The notes under the pieces were generated by a model. The model was not told where the DNA came from, searched no databases, and saw only the letters and a list, made by a program, of their open reading frames with translations. From assembly GCA_030647435.1 (NCBI GenBank), contig JAUSJX010000135.1, positions 1 through 64,000 on the forward strand: DNA of 64,000 nt, in the 5' to 3' direction. Source of the DNA: Candidatus Rokuibacteriota bacterium. GTDB lineage: Bacteria; Methylomirabilota; Methylomirabilia; Rokubacteriales; CSP1-6. Position numbers and translations under genes: made by a program. Shown here piece after piece: positions 46,545-54,992 of the stretch; position 1 is the first letter of the stretch; the number at the start of each line of letters is the position of its first letter.

Positions 46545-48467
46545 TCAGCGGCCGAAGAGCTTGCGCACGAGCTCCGGCCCGTTCTCCCACATCACGAGGC
46601 CGACGCCCATGAGACTCTCGCCGGCGATCCAGCCGGACGCCACGGGGAACGTGAGCTCCTCCGACCACTTCGGATGCTTCTTCTGGACCCACCAGCCGAG
46701 CACGCCGCCGATGAAGAAGAGCAGCCCGTAGTGCCAGTGGAAGGTCCACGCCAGGCCCACGCCGGCCGGCGACGGGATGAGGTGCCGGCGCGTTGGGAAG
46801 ATCCTCGGAAGCAGCGTGAGCACGATGCCCACGAGCCCGCCGATGACGATGCTCCAGATCTTGACGGGCCCGAGGGCGCCTAGACCCTCTGAGAGCGCGA
46901 CGGCGACGGCGCGCCAGGTCTGCGCCGCGGGCGCGGGGAACTGGTCGGTGCCGAGCGCGCTGGCGTCGGGCACGAGCAGCCTGAAGCACAGCACGCTGAC
47001 GAGCGTCCCGACGAAGATGCCGGCGAACTGGGCGATGAACTGCTTCCGCGGGTGCGCGCCGAGGAGATAGCCGCTCTTGAGGTCGGTGAGCAGGTCGGCG
47101 CTGCTGCCCGCCGCGGCGGCGGTGATGTTGGCGCTCATGAGGTTGATGTTCATGTGGCCCGGGCTGAGCGCGCCGAACGTGAGCTGGGTGATCTTGCCCA
47201 TCGCGCCCACGGGCGTGGTGTCGGTCTCGCCGGTGACGCGGCACGCGACGAGCGCAAGCGCGAATGACAGCGCGACGGCGACCGCCGTCTGCCAGTACGG
47301 CATGCCGAAGGTCCGGTGGCCGAGCCACGCCAGGCCGAGGAACCCGATGACCTGGCCGGTGATGAACCACGAGGCGGGCGTCTCGATCGCGCCGACGGGA
47401 TCGTTTGCGGCTCCGCGGCCGCCGCCGAACATCGCCCGGAGATCGGTGAAGGCGCGGAGCGCGGTCCGCCACTGCAGTCCGAACGAGAGCAGGCTCGACG
47501 TGACCATGCAGGCGACGCCGCCCCAGAGCGTCCACTGCACGATCGTCGCGTAGCCCGAGCCCTCGATGATGCCGCGGTGCTGGAGGACGGGCGCGAAGAT
47601 CATCCACGCCGTGACGCTGCCGAGAAACATGCTCCAGCACACGTGGAGCCCCGTGATGGCGCCGGCGGCGATGAACATGGGCTCCCAGGAGAACATCACC
47701 GTGCGTCCCATCCATGCGGGGCCGAACACGCGCTGGTTCAGCGCGGCCACCCACGTGCCGATCATGAACGGGGCGAGCTGCGCGCTCACGACCACCAGGC
47801 CCTCGGTCCAGAACTTGCTGACGACCGCCAACAGGCCGGCCCATCCGAGCGCGCGGGCCGACCGCATCCCCGATTCCCCGACGGAGTGGAGCGCGCGCAG
47901 CGTCTCGGCCGCGGCGATGCCGCTCGGGAAGCGCAGCTGCTCGACGTTGATCATCTGCCGCTTCATGGGGATCGCCATGGTGACGCCGAGCACCGACAGG
48001 CAGAACACCCACGCGAGCATGGTGGGCAAGGACATGGTGCTGTTGTTGATGAGCATGTAGGCCGCGAAGGCGGAGATCAGCGTGCCGCCGGTGGAGTATC
48101 CCGCGGAGCTGGCCGTGGACTGCATGCAGTTGTTCTCGAGGATGGTCATGGGCTCGCGCACGATCCCGACCCGGTGCAGCGTGGTCCAGATCGCGTACGA
48201 GAGGATGCACGCGGTGATCGCCACGCCGAAGCCCCAGCCCGCCTTGAGCCCGATATAGAGGTTGGTGAGCGAGAGCGCGCCGCCGAGCACCGAGCCCATG
48301 AGCACCGCGCGCCAGGTCAGCTGGAGCATGCTGTCCCCGCGCCCGCGGTAGACCTGCTCGTACCACTGGCGTTCGATCTCTTCGGGGGTGCCCCTGAAGC
48401 CCTCGACGGGCAGCGCCGTCGGGGAGGCGGGAACGTTCGTCGGGCTGGCGCTCTCCGGTTGAGCCAT
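46545..48467 (-). CDS. OPT-family oligopeptide/metal-chelate transporter
   Basis: 640-aa membrane protein with about 14-16 hydrophobic segments. OPT features: LTWRAVLMGSVLGGALSLTN, LYIGLKAGWGFGVAITACIL, NNCMQSTASSAGYSTGG, the AEQLRFPSG-like VEQLRFPSGIAAAETLRAL, DLLTDLKSGYLLGAHPRKQF, and PVASGWIAGESLMGV near the end. Bacterial OPT members carry peptides or metal-siderophore complexes; the substrate is unknown. Transcribed alone on the minus strand. Confidence 0.9.
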   Translation of the reverse strand: MAQPESASPTNVPASPTALPVEGFRGTPEEIERQWYEQVYRGRGDSMLQLTWRAVLMGSVLGGALSLTNLYIGLKAGWGFGVAITACILSYAIWTTLHRVGIVREPMTILENNCMQSTASSAGYSTGGTLISAFAAYMLINNSTMSLPTMLAWVFCLSVLGVTMAIPMKRQMINVEQLRFPSGIAAAETLRALHSVGESGMRSARALGWAGLLAVVSKFWTEGLVVVSAQLAPFMIGTWVAALNQRVFGPAWMGRTVMFSWEPMFIAAGAITGLHVCWSMFLGSVTAWMIFAPVLQHRGIIEGSGYATIVQWTLWGGVACMVTSSLLSFGLQWRTALRAFTDLRAMFGGGRGAANDPVGAIETPASWFITGQVIGFLGLAWLGHRTFGMPYWQTAVAVALSFALALVACRVTGETDTTPVGAMGKITQLTFGALSPGHMNINLMSANITAAAAGSSADLLTDLKSGYLLGAHPRKQFIAQFAGIFVGTLVSVLCFRLLVPDASALGTDQFPAPAAQTWRAVAVALSEGLGALGPVKIWSIVIGGLVGIVLTLLPRIFPTRRHLIPSPAGVGLAWTFHWHYGLLFFIGGVLGWWVQKKHPKWSEELTFPVASGWIAGESLMGVGLVMWENGPELVRKLFGR

Positions 48468-48546
48468 CGGGCTTCGGACCGCTCAGACTATACGCATATT
48501 TCTGTCGAGCGTGCTTCAGCCGGATTTCGCGAGGCGAGCCCGGCTC

Positions 48547-49071
48547 CTAGCCCCGCGACGGCCGGAATCCGACCGGGCGATTTTCGCCGGGCTCCGCGCT
48601 CATGAGCTCGCGGATCGCGTCAAAGACCACCCTGAACTGACTGTCGTACTTCTTCTCCAGCTCCTCGAGCTTGCGGGCGAGCTCCGCGTGCGATGAGAGG
48701 ATCTGGCGCAGCTTCACGAAGGTCCGCATGATCTCGACGTTGACAAGCACCGCCCGGCGGCTCTTGAGTACGCCGGACAGCATAGCGACCCCCTGCTCGC
48801 TGAAGGCGAACGGAAAGTAACGCCGGCCGCCCCGTCCCCTGTTTGAGGTCGCAAATTGCGACCTCAAAGACTCGGCCTCGTCGAGAGTCAGCTGAAACAT
48901 GAAATCAGCAGGAAAACGTTCGATATTGCGCTGTACTTGCTCGTTGAGCCGTTTGGTCGAGACCCCGTACAGGACAGCGAGATCCCGGTCGAGCATCACC
49001 TTATGGCCCCGCACAAAGAGGATACGACGCGCGATCCTAGAGTCGGGGGCCATGGCAAACGGCTTCTCCAT
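48547..49071 (-). CDS. ORF6N-domain protein (phage-type KilA-N/ORF6N family)
   Basis: 174-aa protein. N-terminal ORF6N domain: ILFVRGHKVMLDRDLAVLYG, VSTKRLNEQVQRNIERFPAD, FMFQLTLDEAESLRSQFATS, then YFPFAFSEQGVAMLSGVLKS. The C-terminal third is helical (ELARKLEELEKKYD). Such genes are widespread in phages and mobile DNA and are thought to bind DNA. Its coding sequence contains a perfect 27-bp palindrome (48842-48868) encoding LRSQFATSN, related palindromes of which fill the adjacent noncoding DNA. Probably acquired horizontally. Confidence 0.85.
   Translation of the reverse strand: MEKPFAMAPDSRIARRILFVRGHKVMLDRDLAVLYGVSTKRLNEQVQRNIERFPADFMFQLTLDEAESLRSQFATSNRGRGGRRYFPFAFSEQGVAMLSGVLKSRRAVLVNVEIMRTFVKLRQILSSHAELARKLEELEKKYDSQFRVVFDAIRELMSAEPGENRPVGFRPSRG
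48842..48868. repeat. Palindrome P1 inside the ORF6N coding sequence
   Basis: Perfect inverted repeat: 13-bp arms (TTTGAGGTCGCAA and its complement) around a single central A. It lies in frame in the ORF6N gene and encodes part of the conserved LRSQFATSN peptide. P2-P6 outside the gene share its core. Confidence 0.9.
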
Positions 49072-49396
49072 GGCACGCTTATGACAATGCTCATGCAGAG
49101 TGTCAATCTGTGGCCGCCGAGATACAGTTGAGAGGGAGGAACCTTAGGGTGCCCTCATCTTGAGATCGCAAATTGCGACCTCAAGTTTGGTGGGGAATGT
49201 GCCGGCCGGGCGGCGCGGCAGGCACGCCCCCAATGATGCTTCACAACGGCAGTGCATGCCAACTTGAGGTGCCAAATTGGTACCTCAAACTTGAGGTTGC
49301 AAATTGCAACCTCAAAGATCCTCGGCCGCCCCCCCCTGTTTGAGATCGCAAATTGCGATCTCAAACGGCGTGGGGAATGTGCCGGGCGGGCGAGCG
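49072..49396. repeat. Noncoding palindrome cluster P2-P5
   Basis: No gene is seen in this 325-bp gap. It holds P2 (49159-49185, 13-bp arms with one mismatch), P3 (49264-49288, 12-bp arms with one mismatch), P4 (49291-49315, perfect 12-bp arms) and P5 (49338-49366, perfect 14-bp arms). All have the form TTGAG-N-N-GC-AAATT-GC-N-N-CTCAA, with arm changes that stay complementary. P5 and its flank resemble the ORF6N gene beyond the palindrome itself (shared TCAAACAGGGG and GGCGGCCG pieces), so the cluster contains decayed ORF6N-derived segments. Confidence 0.8.
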
Positions 49397-50434
49397 CTAC
49401 TCTGGCCGCCTCGGGCGCACGCGCCACTCGAAGCAGGGATCGCCCTGGTCGAGCCGGCGGCGCGCGTCGAGGACGAGCCGCCGGTTGTGCACGGACAGCG
49501 CCCCCTGCCAGAGCGCGTTCCAGGAATTGAAGACCGCCGGCGGCGGCGAGACGACGCCCTGCATGAGCCGCCAGGTGTGCTGGCGCACCACGACCTCGTC
49601 CGCCTCGCGCGCCCACTCGATCCGGTCATCCTGCGCCAGGCCCATGCGGACAAGGTACTCGGCGAAGTCCTCCGGCCGGCGGCCGTCGATGCCGAGGAGC
49701 CCCGCCGTCTCGGCGTAGTACTGCATCCCGATGAGACGGCCCGTCACGCCTCCCAGCCGCGTCGCCTCCGCATCGCCGAAGGTCTCGGCGAGCACGGGCA
49801 AAATGGTCCGCACGTAGTCCATGGCGTAATTGCGGACGATCTTCCGCAGGCGCTCCTGCGGCCAATCCGCACCCTCGACGCGTGGAGCTCGGGCCGGATC
49901 GAAGTCGGGCCCGTCCTCGTCAGGGGCGAAGCGTAGCCGCTCCTCGGGATCCAAGTCGCGGTCGTATTCCAGGTAGTAGCCCTCGAGACCCGGCTGGCCG
50001 TCGGTGGTCTGCTTGGTGCAGACGAAGCCGAGCCGCGGGTTGCCCAAGGACACGCCGTTGTGCGCGTGCCAGCCGCGAAGCATCGCGCGCGATACCTCGC
50101 TCGGCACGCCGCAGATGGCCGCGCCGTCGTAGATCCAGCGCGGCGGCGCGTAGCGCACCCAGGCCTTCCGGTCGGACTCGTACATATACTCGACGCGCAC
50201 GCCGCCCAGGTGATTCGACAGGTAGTGGTACTGGGCACAGGCCACGGCATGCGGCAGCGCCGAGAGGCCGAGCTTGGCGAGCCCGGGCAGAAACTTCTCG
50301 AAGTGCTGGCGCCGAAAGGTGCGGAAGACGAGCTCGGCCGCGTCGGCCCCGCTCCGCCGGCTCACCGTGGTCAGGATGAGCCCGGTGAGATAGCTGTGAT
50401 ACAGAACCTCCACAGCCCGATAACCCTCGATCAC
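49397..50434 (-). CDS. Hypothetical protein, 345 aa
   Basis: Soluble-looking protein without signal peptide or clear hydrophobic segments, and without a family I recognise. The N-terminus MIEGYRAVEVLYHSYLTGLI is helical; the centre has VEYMYESDRKAWVRYAPPRW followed by GVSLGNPRLGFVCTKQ and LEGYYLEYDRDLDPEERL. This resembles the general shape of haem-oxygenase-like or amino-thiazoline-carboxylate-hydrolase-like helical proteins, but the similarity is not enough to call. Complete start and stop, and codon use like its neighbours, indicate a real gene. Flanked on both sides by the palindromic repeats. Confidence 0.7.
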   Translation of the reverse strand: MIEGYRAVEVLYHSYLTGLILTTVSRRSGADAAELVFRTFRRQHFEKFLPGLAKLGLSALPHAVACAQYHYLSNHLGGVRVEYMYESDRKAWVRYAPPRWIYDGAAICGVPSEVSRAMLRGWHAHNGVSLGNPRLGFVCTKQTTDGQPGLEGYYLEYDRDLDPEERLRFAPDEDGPDFDPARAPRVEGADWPQERLRKIVRNYAMDYVRTILPVLAETFGDAEATRLGGVTGRLIGMQYYAETAGLLGIDGRRPEDFAEYLVRMGLAQDDRIEWAREADEVVVRQHTWRLMQGVVSPPPAVFNSWNALWQGALSVHNRRLVLDARRRLDQGDPCFEWRVRPRRPE

Positions 50435-50464
50435 CGGCAGAGGATAACAAACCGCGGCATGCTG

Positions 50465-50485
50465 GATTTCAAGACCTGACCCCGA
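50465..50485. repeat. Solo right arm of the GGGGTCAGGTCTT element
   Basis: GATTTCAAGACCTGACCCC with flanking GA matches the right arm of the element at 19866-19967 with one substitution. There is no partner arm nearby, so it is a decayed half-copy. Confidence 0.6.
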
Positions 50486-50496
50486 GTGCAGTCGCG

Positions 50497-50523
50497 TTTG
50501 AGGTTGCGAATTGCAACCTCAAA
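50497..50523. repeat. Palindrome P6
   Basis: TTTGAGGTTGC-GAATT-GCAACCTCAAA, 13-bp arms with one mismatch, of the same family as P1-P5. It is followed by sequence (50524-50760) sharing ACATGTGCC, CCGGCCGGGCG and GGCAGGCACGCC pieces with the flanks of P2 and P5. No gene is seen from 50435 to 50759. Confidence 0.8.
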
Positions 50524-50536
50524 GAACGCGGGACAT

Positions 50537-50664
50537 GTGCCTGCCGGCCGGGCGTTACTCCGGCGGCTATCCGGGGCGATGGCGCGGGGACCGCATCCCC
50601 GCCTTGTGGCGCTGGCCGCACCGCCGCAGCTTCACCCGTCGCGGCAGGGCGCCGCGGCAGGCAC
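50537..50664. repeat. Inverted-repeat unit in the palindrome zone
   Basis: GTGCCTGCCG (50537-50546) and CGGCAGGCAC (50655-50664) are exact 10-bp inverted repeats around about 108 bp of noncoding DNA next to P6. Similar arms occur in compressed form near 49199-49225, suggesting a repeated mobile unit that includes the palindrome. Confidence 0.5.
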
Positions 50665-50759
50665 GCCTCTATGATGCCATTGTGGCTTGGCCGTAGCTAC
50701 GGGCGACCGGACAGCATGACCCATTCGGTCGCCCGAGGGACGTAGCGGCAGTGAGATGA

Positions 50760-51047
50760 TCCACGGCAAGTGAAGCCAGGTCGGGGACGAGCTTGCAGCA
50801 GCGGCTGTTCAAGACCGGCCGTCGCCTGATCCGGCATGCCCGGTACTTCATCCTCCAGCTGGCCGAACGCCCCTTGACGCAACGCCTCTTAGGGCAGATC
50901 CTTTGGCGTATCGAGCGACTCGCGGGGGGCTCGGTGGACGCCGTCACCGGGGCGGAGATCGGTCCATATCAAGAATCCCTGTTCACATTTCTTTACACGG
51001 GCTACATACCGCCTACACACGGACACTGCAAGCTCAGGAATCACTAG
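50760..51047 (+). pseudogene. IS1380-type transposase, C-terminal remnant
   Basis: The translated segment TSLQQRLFKTGRRLIRHARY, then FILQLAERPLTQRLLGQIL and IERLA, matches the C-terminus of IS1380-family transposases (S-L-Q-Q-R-L-x-K-T-G-G-R-L-I-K-H-A-R-Y). Homology ends near 50940 and the frame stops at 51047. The catalytic DDE part and the terminal repeats are missing; upstream the frame is closed at 50757. Inactive. Confidence 0.65.
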
Positions 51048-51130
51048 ACACGGACGCCGTGCGAGCTCTTCCGAGGCAGAGCGCGACGTCCGGCCATACC
51101 TTGACGCAGCGGACAGGGAGGAACAGGGCG

Positions 51131-51571
51131 ATGAAGAAGGTCATCAGTCTCGCGGTCGTTGGGGCTCTTTCCCTCGCGCTCATCAACCCGGCCTTCGCCG
51201 CCTCCGGACATCGTGGCGGTTATCGCGGGGGTCAGAGCCACGGCTGGCATGGCGGCGGTGGGCATGTCGGTCGGTGGCTCCCCGGCGCGCTGCTCGGTGG
51301 GCTCATTGTCGGCTCCGTGATTGCCGCCACCACCCCCAGGGTTTACTACCGCTATCCTGAGCCGGTCTACGTGACCCCGCCTCCCGCGGTTTATCCTCAG
51401 CCGCAGGTGTATGTCGCTCCCGTGCCGCGGGAAAGCTGCTATCCGTCTGGGTGCTATCGGCTGTACGGCGATGGCGTGACCGTCGCCTACCAGTGGGTGT
51501 GGGTGCCCTATCCCGTCGCGCCGGCGCCTCCCGCCCCCCCGGCACCACCCCTGGCTCCGCCCCAGCACTGA
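51131..51571 (+). CDS. Secreted Gly/His-rich and Pro-rich small protein
   Basis: 146-aa exported protein. Signal peptide MKKVISLAVVGALSLALINP through AFA. The mature part starts with a Gly/His stretch (GHRGGYRGGQSHGWHGGGGH), then one hydrophobic glycine-zipper-like helix (GALLGGLIVGSVIAA), Tyr/Pro-rich segments, two cysteines in CYPSGC, and a terminal PAPPAPPAPP run. GGGAGGAA precedes the ATG. Similar YXXP-rich envelope proteins are common in soil bacteria; the function is unknown. Confidence 0.75.
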   Translation: MKKVISLAVVGALSLALINPAFAASGHRGGYRGGQSHGWHGGGGHVGRWLPGALLGGLIVGSVIAATTPRVYYRYPEPVYVTPPPAVYPQPQVYVAPVPRESCYPSGCYRLYGDGVTVAYQWVWVPYPVAPAPPAPPAPPLAPPQH

Positions 51572-51687
51572 CCGCAGGCGGGGCGCCTACCTTGAGACGC
51601 CCGGAAGGTCCTCTGGGCCGAATGAGCCGCTGGCCGATTCGATGAGCTAGAGCGATGCGACGGCATTCTGTCTTGCTGGTCGCAGAG

Positions 51688-51700
51688 TCGGGGTCAGGTT
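51688..51700. repeat. Fragment of the GGGGTCAGGTCTT arm
   Basis: TCGGGGTCAGGTT matches the outer end of the left arm of the 19866-19967 element. It lies 50 bp before the second molybdenum hydroxylase gene, in otherwise empty sequence (51572-51749). Confidence 0.4.
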
Positions 51701-51749
51701 GAGATGGCCCCGCTGGCGGGAGTTGGCGGGGACGTATACACTCCTCTTC

Positions 51750-54089
51750 GTGACTTCGGCCCAGGACCTGATCGGCGCGTCTCCCAAGCGCAAGGAAGAC
51801 CGGCGGCTCATCACGGGCGCCGGCCGCTACGTGGACGACCTCTCCCGCCCCGGCCTGCTCCACATGGCCGTGGTGAGGAGCCGCCATGCCCACGCCCGCA
51901 TCATTAAGATAGACGTGGCGGCCGCCAAGGCCCTGCCGGGCGTGACGGCGGCGTGGACGGCGAGCGATCTGCCCGAGATCAAGCGCTCCATGCCCGCGGC
52001 CTATGGCGGCCAGTACAAGGGCCGCTCCTTCGCCGTGCCCGTCCTCGCGCACGAGCGCGTCCGTTACGTGGGCGAGGCCGTGGCCGTCGTCCTTGCCGAG
52101 AGCGCCTATGCGGCGGCCGACGGGGCGCAGGCCGTCGAGATCGAGTACGAGCCGCTGCCCGTCGCCGCGGATACCGAAAAAGCCGTGACAGCGAAGCCCC
52201 CGATCCACGACTGGCCCGACAACACCACGCTGCCCGTCGGCGCCCACTACGGCGACGTGGACAAGGCCTGGATGCAGTGCGACGTCGTGGTCAGCGAGAA
52301 GATCCGGCACCCGCGCATGGCCGGCGGCTTCATCGAGACGCGCGGGGCGCTCGCCTACCGCGATGCGGACACGGGCACGCTCACCGTCTGGTCCTCCACG
52401 CAAAACCCGTATTCACTCCGCGACTCGCTGGCCGCCGTCCTCGAGCTGCCCGCCGAGCAGATCCGCGTGATGGTGCCCGACGTCGGCGGCGGCTTCGGCC
52501 CCAAGGGCTCGATCTATCCCGAGGAGATGCTGGTCGCGGCCGCGGCGCTCAAGACCGGCTGGCCGGTCAAGTGGATCTCGGGGCGCGGCGAGGACCTCGT
52601 CACCAGCGGCCACGACCGCGACCAGGTCCACGAGGCGAAGATCGGCTTCAAGCGCGACGGCACCATCGTGGCGATAGATGATTCGTTCCTGGCCGACGTC
52701 GGCGCCTACCCCATCGAGGGCGAGGGGCTCACGCTCAACACGGTCAACCACTTCTGCGCGCCCTACCGCGTGGCGCACTTCCGCAGCCAGGGCAAGAGTG
52801 TGGTCACCAACAAGACGCTCAACGGCGCCTATCGCGGCGCGGGCCGGCCCGAGGCCAACTTCGTCATGGAGCGCCTGATGGACATCGGCGCCCGCCGCCT
52901 CGGCATCGACCCGGTCGAACTGCGCCACCACAACCTCGTGCGCCCCGACGAGATGCCCTACAAGCCCGGCCTCATCTACAAGGACGGCACGCCGATCGCG
53001 TACGACCCGGCGGACTTCCCCGGCTCGTTCGACCGCGCGCTGGCGATCCTGGGCTACGACGGGTGGCGCAGGCGCCAGCAGGAGAACCGGAACGGCACGC
53101 GCCGCCTCGGCATCGGCGTCTCCTGCTACGCGCAAGGCTCCGGGCTCGGGCCCTATGAAGGCGCGACGGTGCGCGTGGACCCGAGCGGCAAGGTCTACGT
53201 CTACATCGGCGTGACGGCGCAGGGGCAAGGGCACGCGACAACGCTGGCGCAAATCGCCGCCGCCGAGCTGGGCGCCAACTTCGAGGACGTGCACGTCATG
53301 GCGGGCGACACGAGCCAGTTCCCCTTCGGCATGGGCACGGGCGGCAGCCGCGTCATGGCCAATTCCGGCCCGGCCGTCGCCCAGACCGCGCGCGAGGTGA
53401 AGCAGAAGGCCCAGCAGGTCGCCGCGGAGCTGCTTGAGGCCGCACCCGAGGACATCCGCATCGAGCGCGGCGAGGCCTTCGTCATCGGCTCGCCAAACAG
53501 GAGCGTGACCCTCGCGCGACTCGCGCTGGCTGCCGTCAAGTCCAAGGCGCTGAAGCCCACGCCTCAAACTCCAATGGCCGGGCCCGGCCTCAACGCCTGC
53601 ACCTACTTCTATCCCGCCACGGTGACGTGGGCTTTCGGCACCCAGGCCGCGGTCGTGGACGTGGACGTCGAGTCTTGCCGCGTGCGCCTGCTGGCCTACG
53701 CGGTGGTCCACGACCCGGGGCGCGCGATCAATCCGGCCATCGTCGAGAGCCAGCTCCAGGGCGGCGCCGTCCAGGGCATCGCCGCCGGCCTCATGGAAGA
53801 GCTGGTCTACGACGAAGCCGGCCAACTGCTGACGGGCTCATTCATGGACTACTGCATCCCCAAGTCCGACGACGTGCCCGACATCCCCGTCGCGCTGACC
53901 GAGCATCGCTCGATCATCAACCCGCTCGGCGTCAAAGGCGTGGGGGAGAGCGGCGCCATCCCAGGCGCGGCGGCCATCGTCAACGCCGTGGAAGACGCGC
54001 TTGGCGAGTTCGGCGTGGTGCTCCGCGAGGCGCCCGCCACGCCCGCGCGCATCTGGCAGGCCCTCCAAGAGGCGCGCAGGCATGGCTAG
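51750..54089 (+). CDS. Xanthine dehydrogenase family molybdopterin-binding large subunit, second copy
   Basis: 779-aa molybdenum hydroxylase large subunit. It starts GTG at 51750 (TSAQDLIGASPKRKEDRRLI), then RYVGEAVAVVLAESAYAAAD, VPDVGGGFGPKG, LNGAYRGAGRPEANFVMERL, VTAQGQGHATTLAQI, GMGTGGSRVMANSG and the catalytic GVKGVGESGAIPG. Like the 16478-18808 gene it has AYRGAGRP in place of the form I CO-dehydrogenase loop and no adjoining FAD or 2Fe-2S subunit genes. About as diverged from the first copy as separate family members are, so not a recent duplicate. Substrate unknown. Confidence 0.86.
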   Translation: MTSAQDLIGASPKRKEDRRLITGAGRYVDDLSRPGLLHMAVVRSRHAHARIIKIDVAAAKALPGVTAAWTASDLPEIKRSMPAAYGGQYKGRSFAVPVLAHERVRYVGEAVAVVLAESAYAAADGAQAVEIEYEPLPVAADTEKAVTAKPPIHDWPDNTTLPVGAHYGDVDKAWMQCDVVVSEKIRHPRMAGGFIETRGALAYRDADTGTLTVWSSTQNPYSLRDSLAAVLELPAEQIRVMVPDVGGGFGPKGSIYPEEMLVAAAALKTGWPVKWISGRGEDLVTSGHDRDQVHEAKIGFKRDGTIVAIDDSFLADVGAYPIEGEGLTLNTVNHFCAPYRVAHFRSQGKSVVTNKTLNGAYRGAGRPEANFVMERLMDIGARRLGIDPVELRHHNLVRPDEMPYKPGLIYKDGTPIAYDPADFPGSFDRALAILGYDGWRRRQQENRNGTRRLGIGVSCYAQGSGLGPYEGATVRVDPSGKVYVYIGVTAQGQGHATTLAQIAAAELGANFEDVHVMAGDTSQFPFGMGTGGSRVMANSGPAVAQTAREVKQKAQQVAAELLEAAPEDIRIERGEAFVIGSPNRSVTLARLALAAVKSKALKPTPQTPMAGPGLNACTYFYPATVTWAFGTQAAVVDVDVESCRVRLLAYAVVHDPGRAINPAIVESQLQGGAVQGIAAGLMEELVYDEAGQLLTGSFMDYCIPKSDDVPDIPVALTEHRSIINPLGVKGVGESGAIPGAAAIVNAVEDALGEFGVVLREAPATPARIWQALQEARRHG

Positions 54090-54112
54090 TACGGGTTGCG
54101 CCCTATGACCCT

Positions 54113-54347
54113 CCACCCTCACCCCAACCCTCTCCCTCAAAAGGGAGAGAGGGTCGTTTGCTCTTCCCTCGCCCCCGGAAGGAGAGGGGGTCGTTTGCTC
54201 TTCCCTCGCCCTCGGAGGGAGAGAGGGTCGTTTGCTCTTCCCTCGCCCCTGGAGGGGGAGAGGGCAGGGTGAGGGGGACGGGGAGAGGGCCGCAGTTCGA
54301 GCTGAGCGGCTCGGCCGCGAGGCGAGGGCTGAGTGGATGAGGGGGGC
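54113..54347. repeat. GC-rich interspersed palindromic repeat, copy B with 37-bp tandem units
   Basis: Starts CCACCCTCACCCCAACCCTC and ends GATGAGGGGGG. Three tandem 37-bp units begin at 54151, 54188 and 54225 (each GGGTCGTTTGCTCTTCCCTC...). The right module 54281-54343 is nearly identical to 4456-4518 of copy A, but its small hairpin is GCGGC-TCG-GCCGC instead of CGCC-TTC-GGCG. It fills the gap between the molybdenum hydroxylase stop and the phosphomutase start, whose GGGGGG ribosome site it overlaps. Confidence 0.8.
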
Positions 54348-54992
54348 ATGAAGGACAAGAAGCCCGCGCCACCGACCGTGGTCCTCCTTGTCCGCCACGG
54401 CCTCACGCCGACGACGGGCGTGAAGCTGCCCGGCCGCGCGCGCGGCCTGCACCTCTGCGACGAGGGCCGCCGCCAGGCCGAAGCCGCCGCCGCACGCATC
54501 GCCAAGATCGCCAAGGTCGTCGCCGTCTACTCGTCACCACTCGAGCGCGCGCGCGAGACGGCCGCCATCATCGCGAAAGCGCGCAACATGGCCGTGCGGA
54601 TCGAGCGCGGCCTCCTGGAGCTGGACATCGGCAAGTGGACGGGCATGGCGCTGAAGGACGCGGGAAGCAAACCCGAGTGGAAGGCCGTCCAGCACCACCC
54701 GAGCGGCTTCCGCTTCGAGGGCGGCGAATCGTTTACCGAGATGCAGGCGCGCATCACGGGCGCCATCGCGCGCATCGTGGCCCGTCACCCGGGCCGGATC
54801 GTCATCGCCGTCTCCCACGCCGACCCCATCAAGGCCGTCGTGGCGCATGCCCTCGGCACCCCGCTCGACCTCTTCCAGCGCATCATGATCGGCACGGCCT
54901 CCATCACGGCCATCGCCTATCGGTCTTCAGGCGCCGCCGCCCTGACCGTCAACTCCATGGACGGCGACCTCTCCGCCCTCGGCATCAAATGA
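54348..54992 (+). CDS. Histidine phosphatase family protein (MSMEG_4193-type putative phosphomutase)
   Basis: 214-aa phosphoglycerate-mutase-like enzyme. The phosphohistidine site is LLVRHGLTPT; SSPLERARETAAII and the second histidine in VIAVSHADPIKAVV complete the fold. With the next two genes it forms the phosphomutase-DUF3090-SCO1664 trio known mainly from Actinobacteria. The ATG at 54348 follows GGGGGG supplied by the repeat. The stop overlaps the DUF3090 start. Substrate unknown. Confidence 0.85.
   Translation: MKDKKPAPPTVVLLVRHGLTPTTGVKLPGRARGLHLCDEGRRQAEAAAARIAKIAKVVAVYSSPLERARETAAIIAKARNMAVRIERGLLELDIGKWTGMALKDAGSKPEWKAVQHHPSGFRFEGGESFTEMQARITGAIARIVARHPGRIVIAVSHADPIKAVVAHALGTPLDLFQRIMIGTASITAIAYRSSGAAALTVNSMDGDLSALGIK

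Noticed and set aside
54151-54261. Three 37-bp direct repeats resembling a CRISPR array
   Set aside because: The units are contiguous with no unique spacers, and no cas genes are present. They are tandem repeats within the GC-rich interspersed element.
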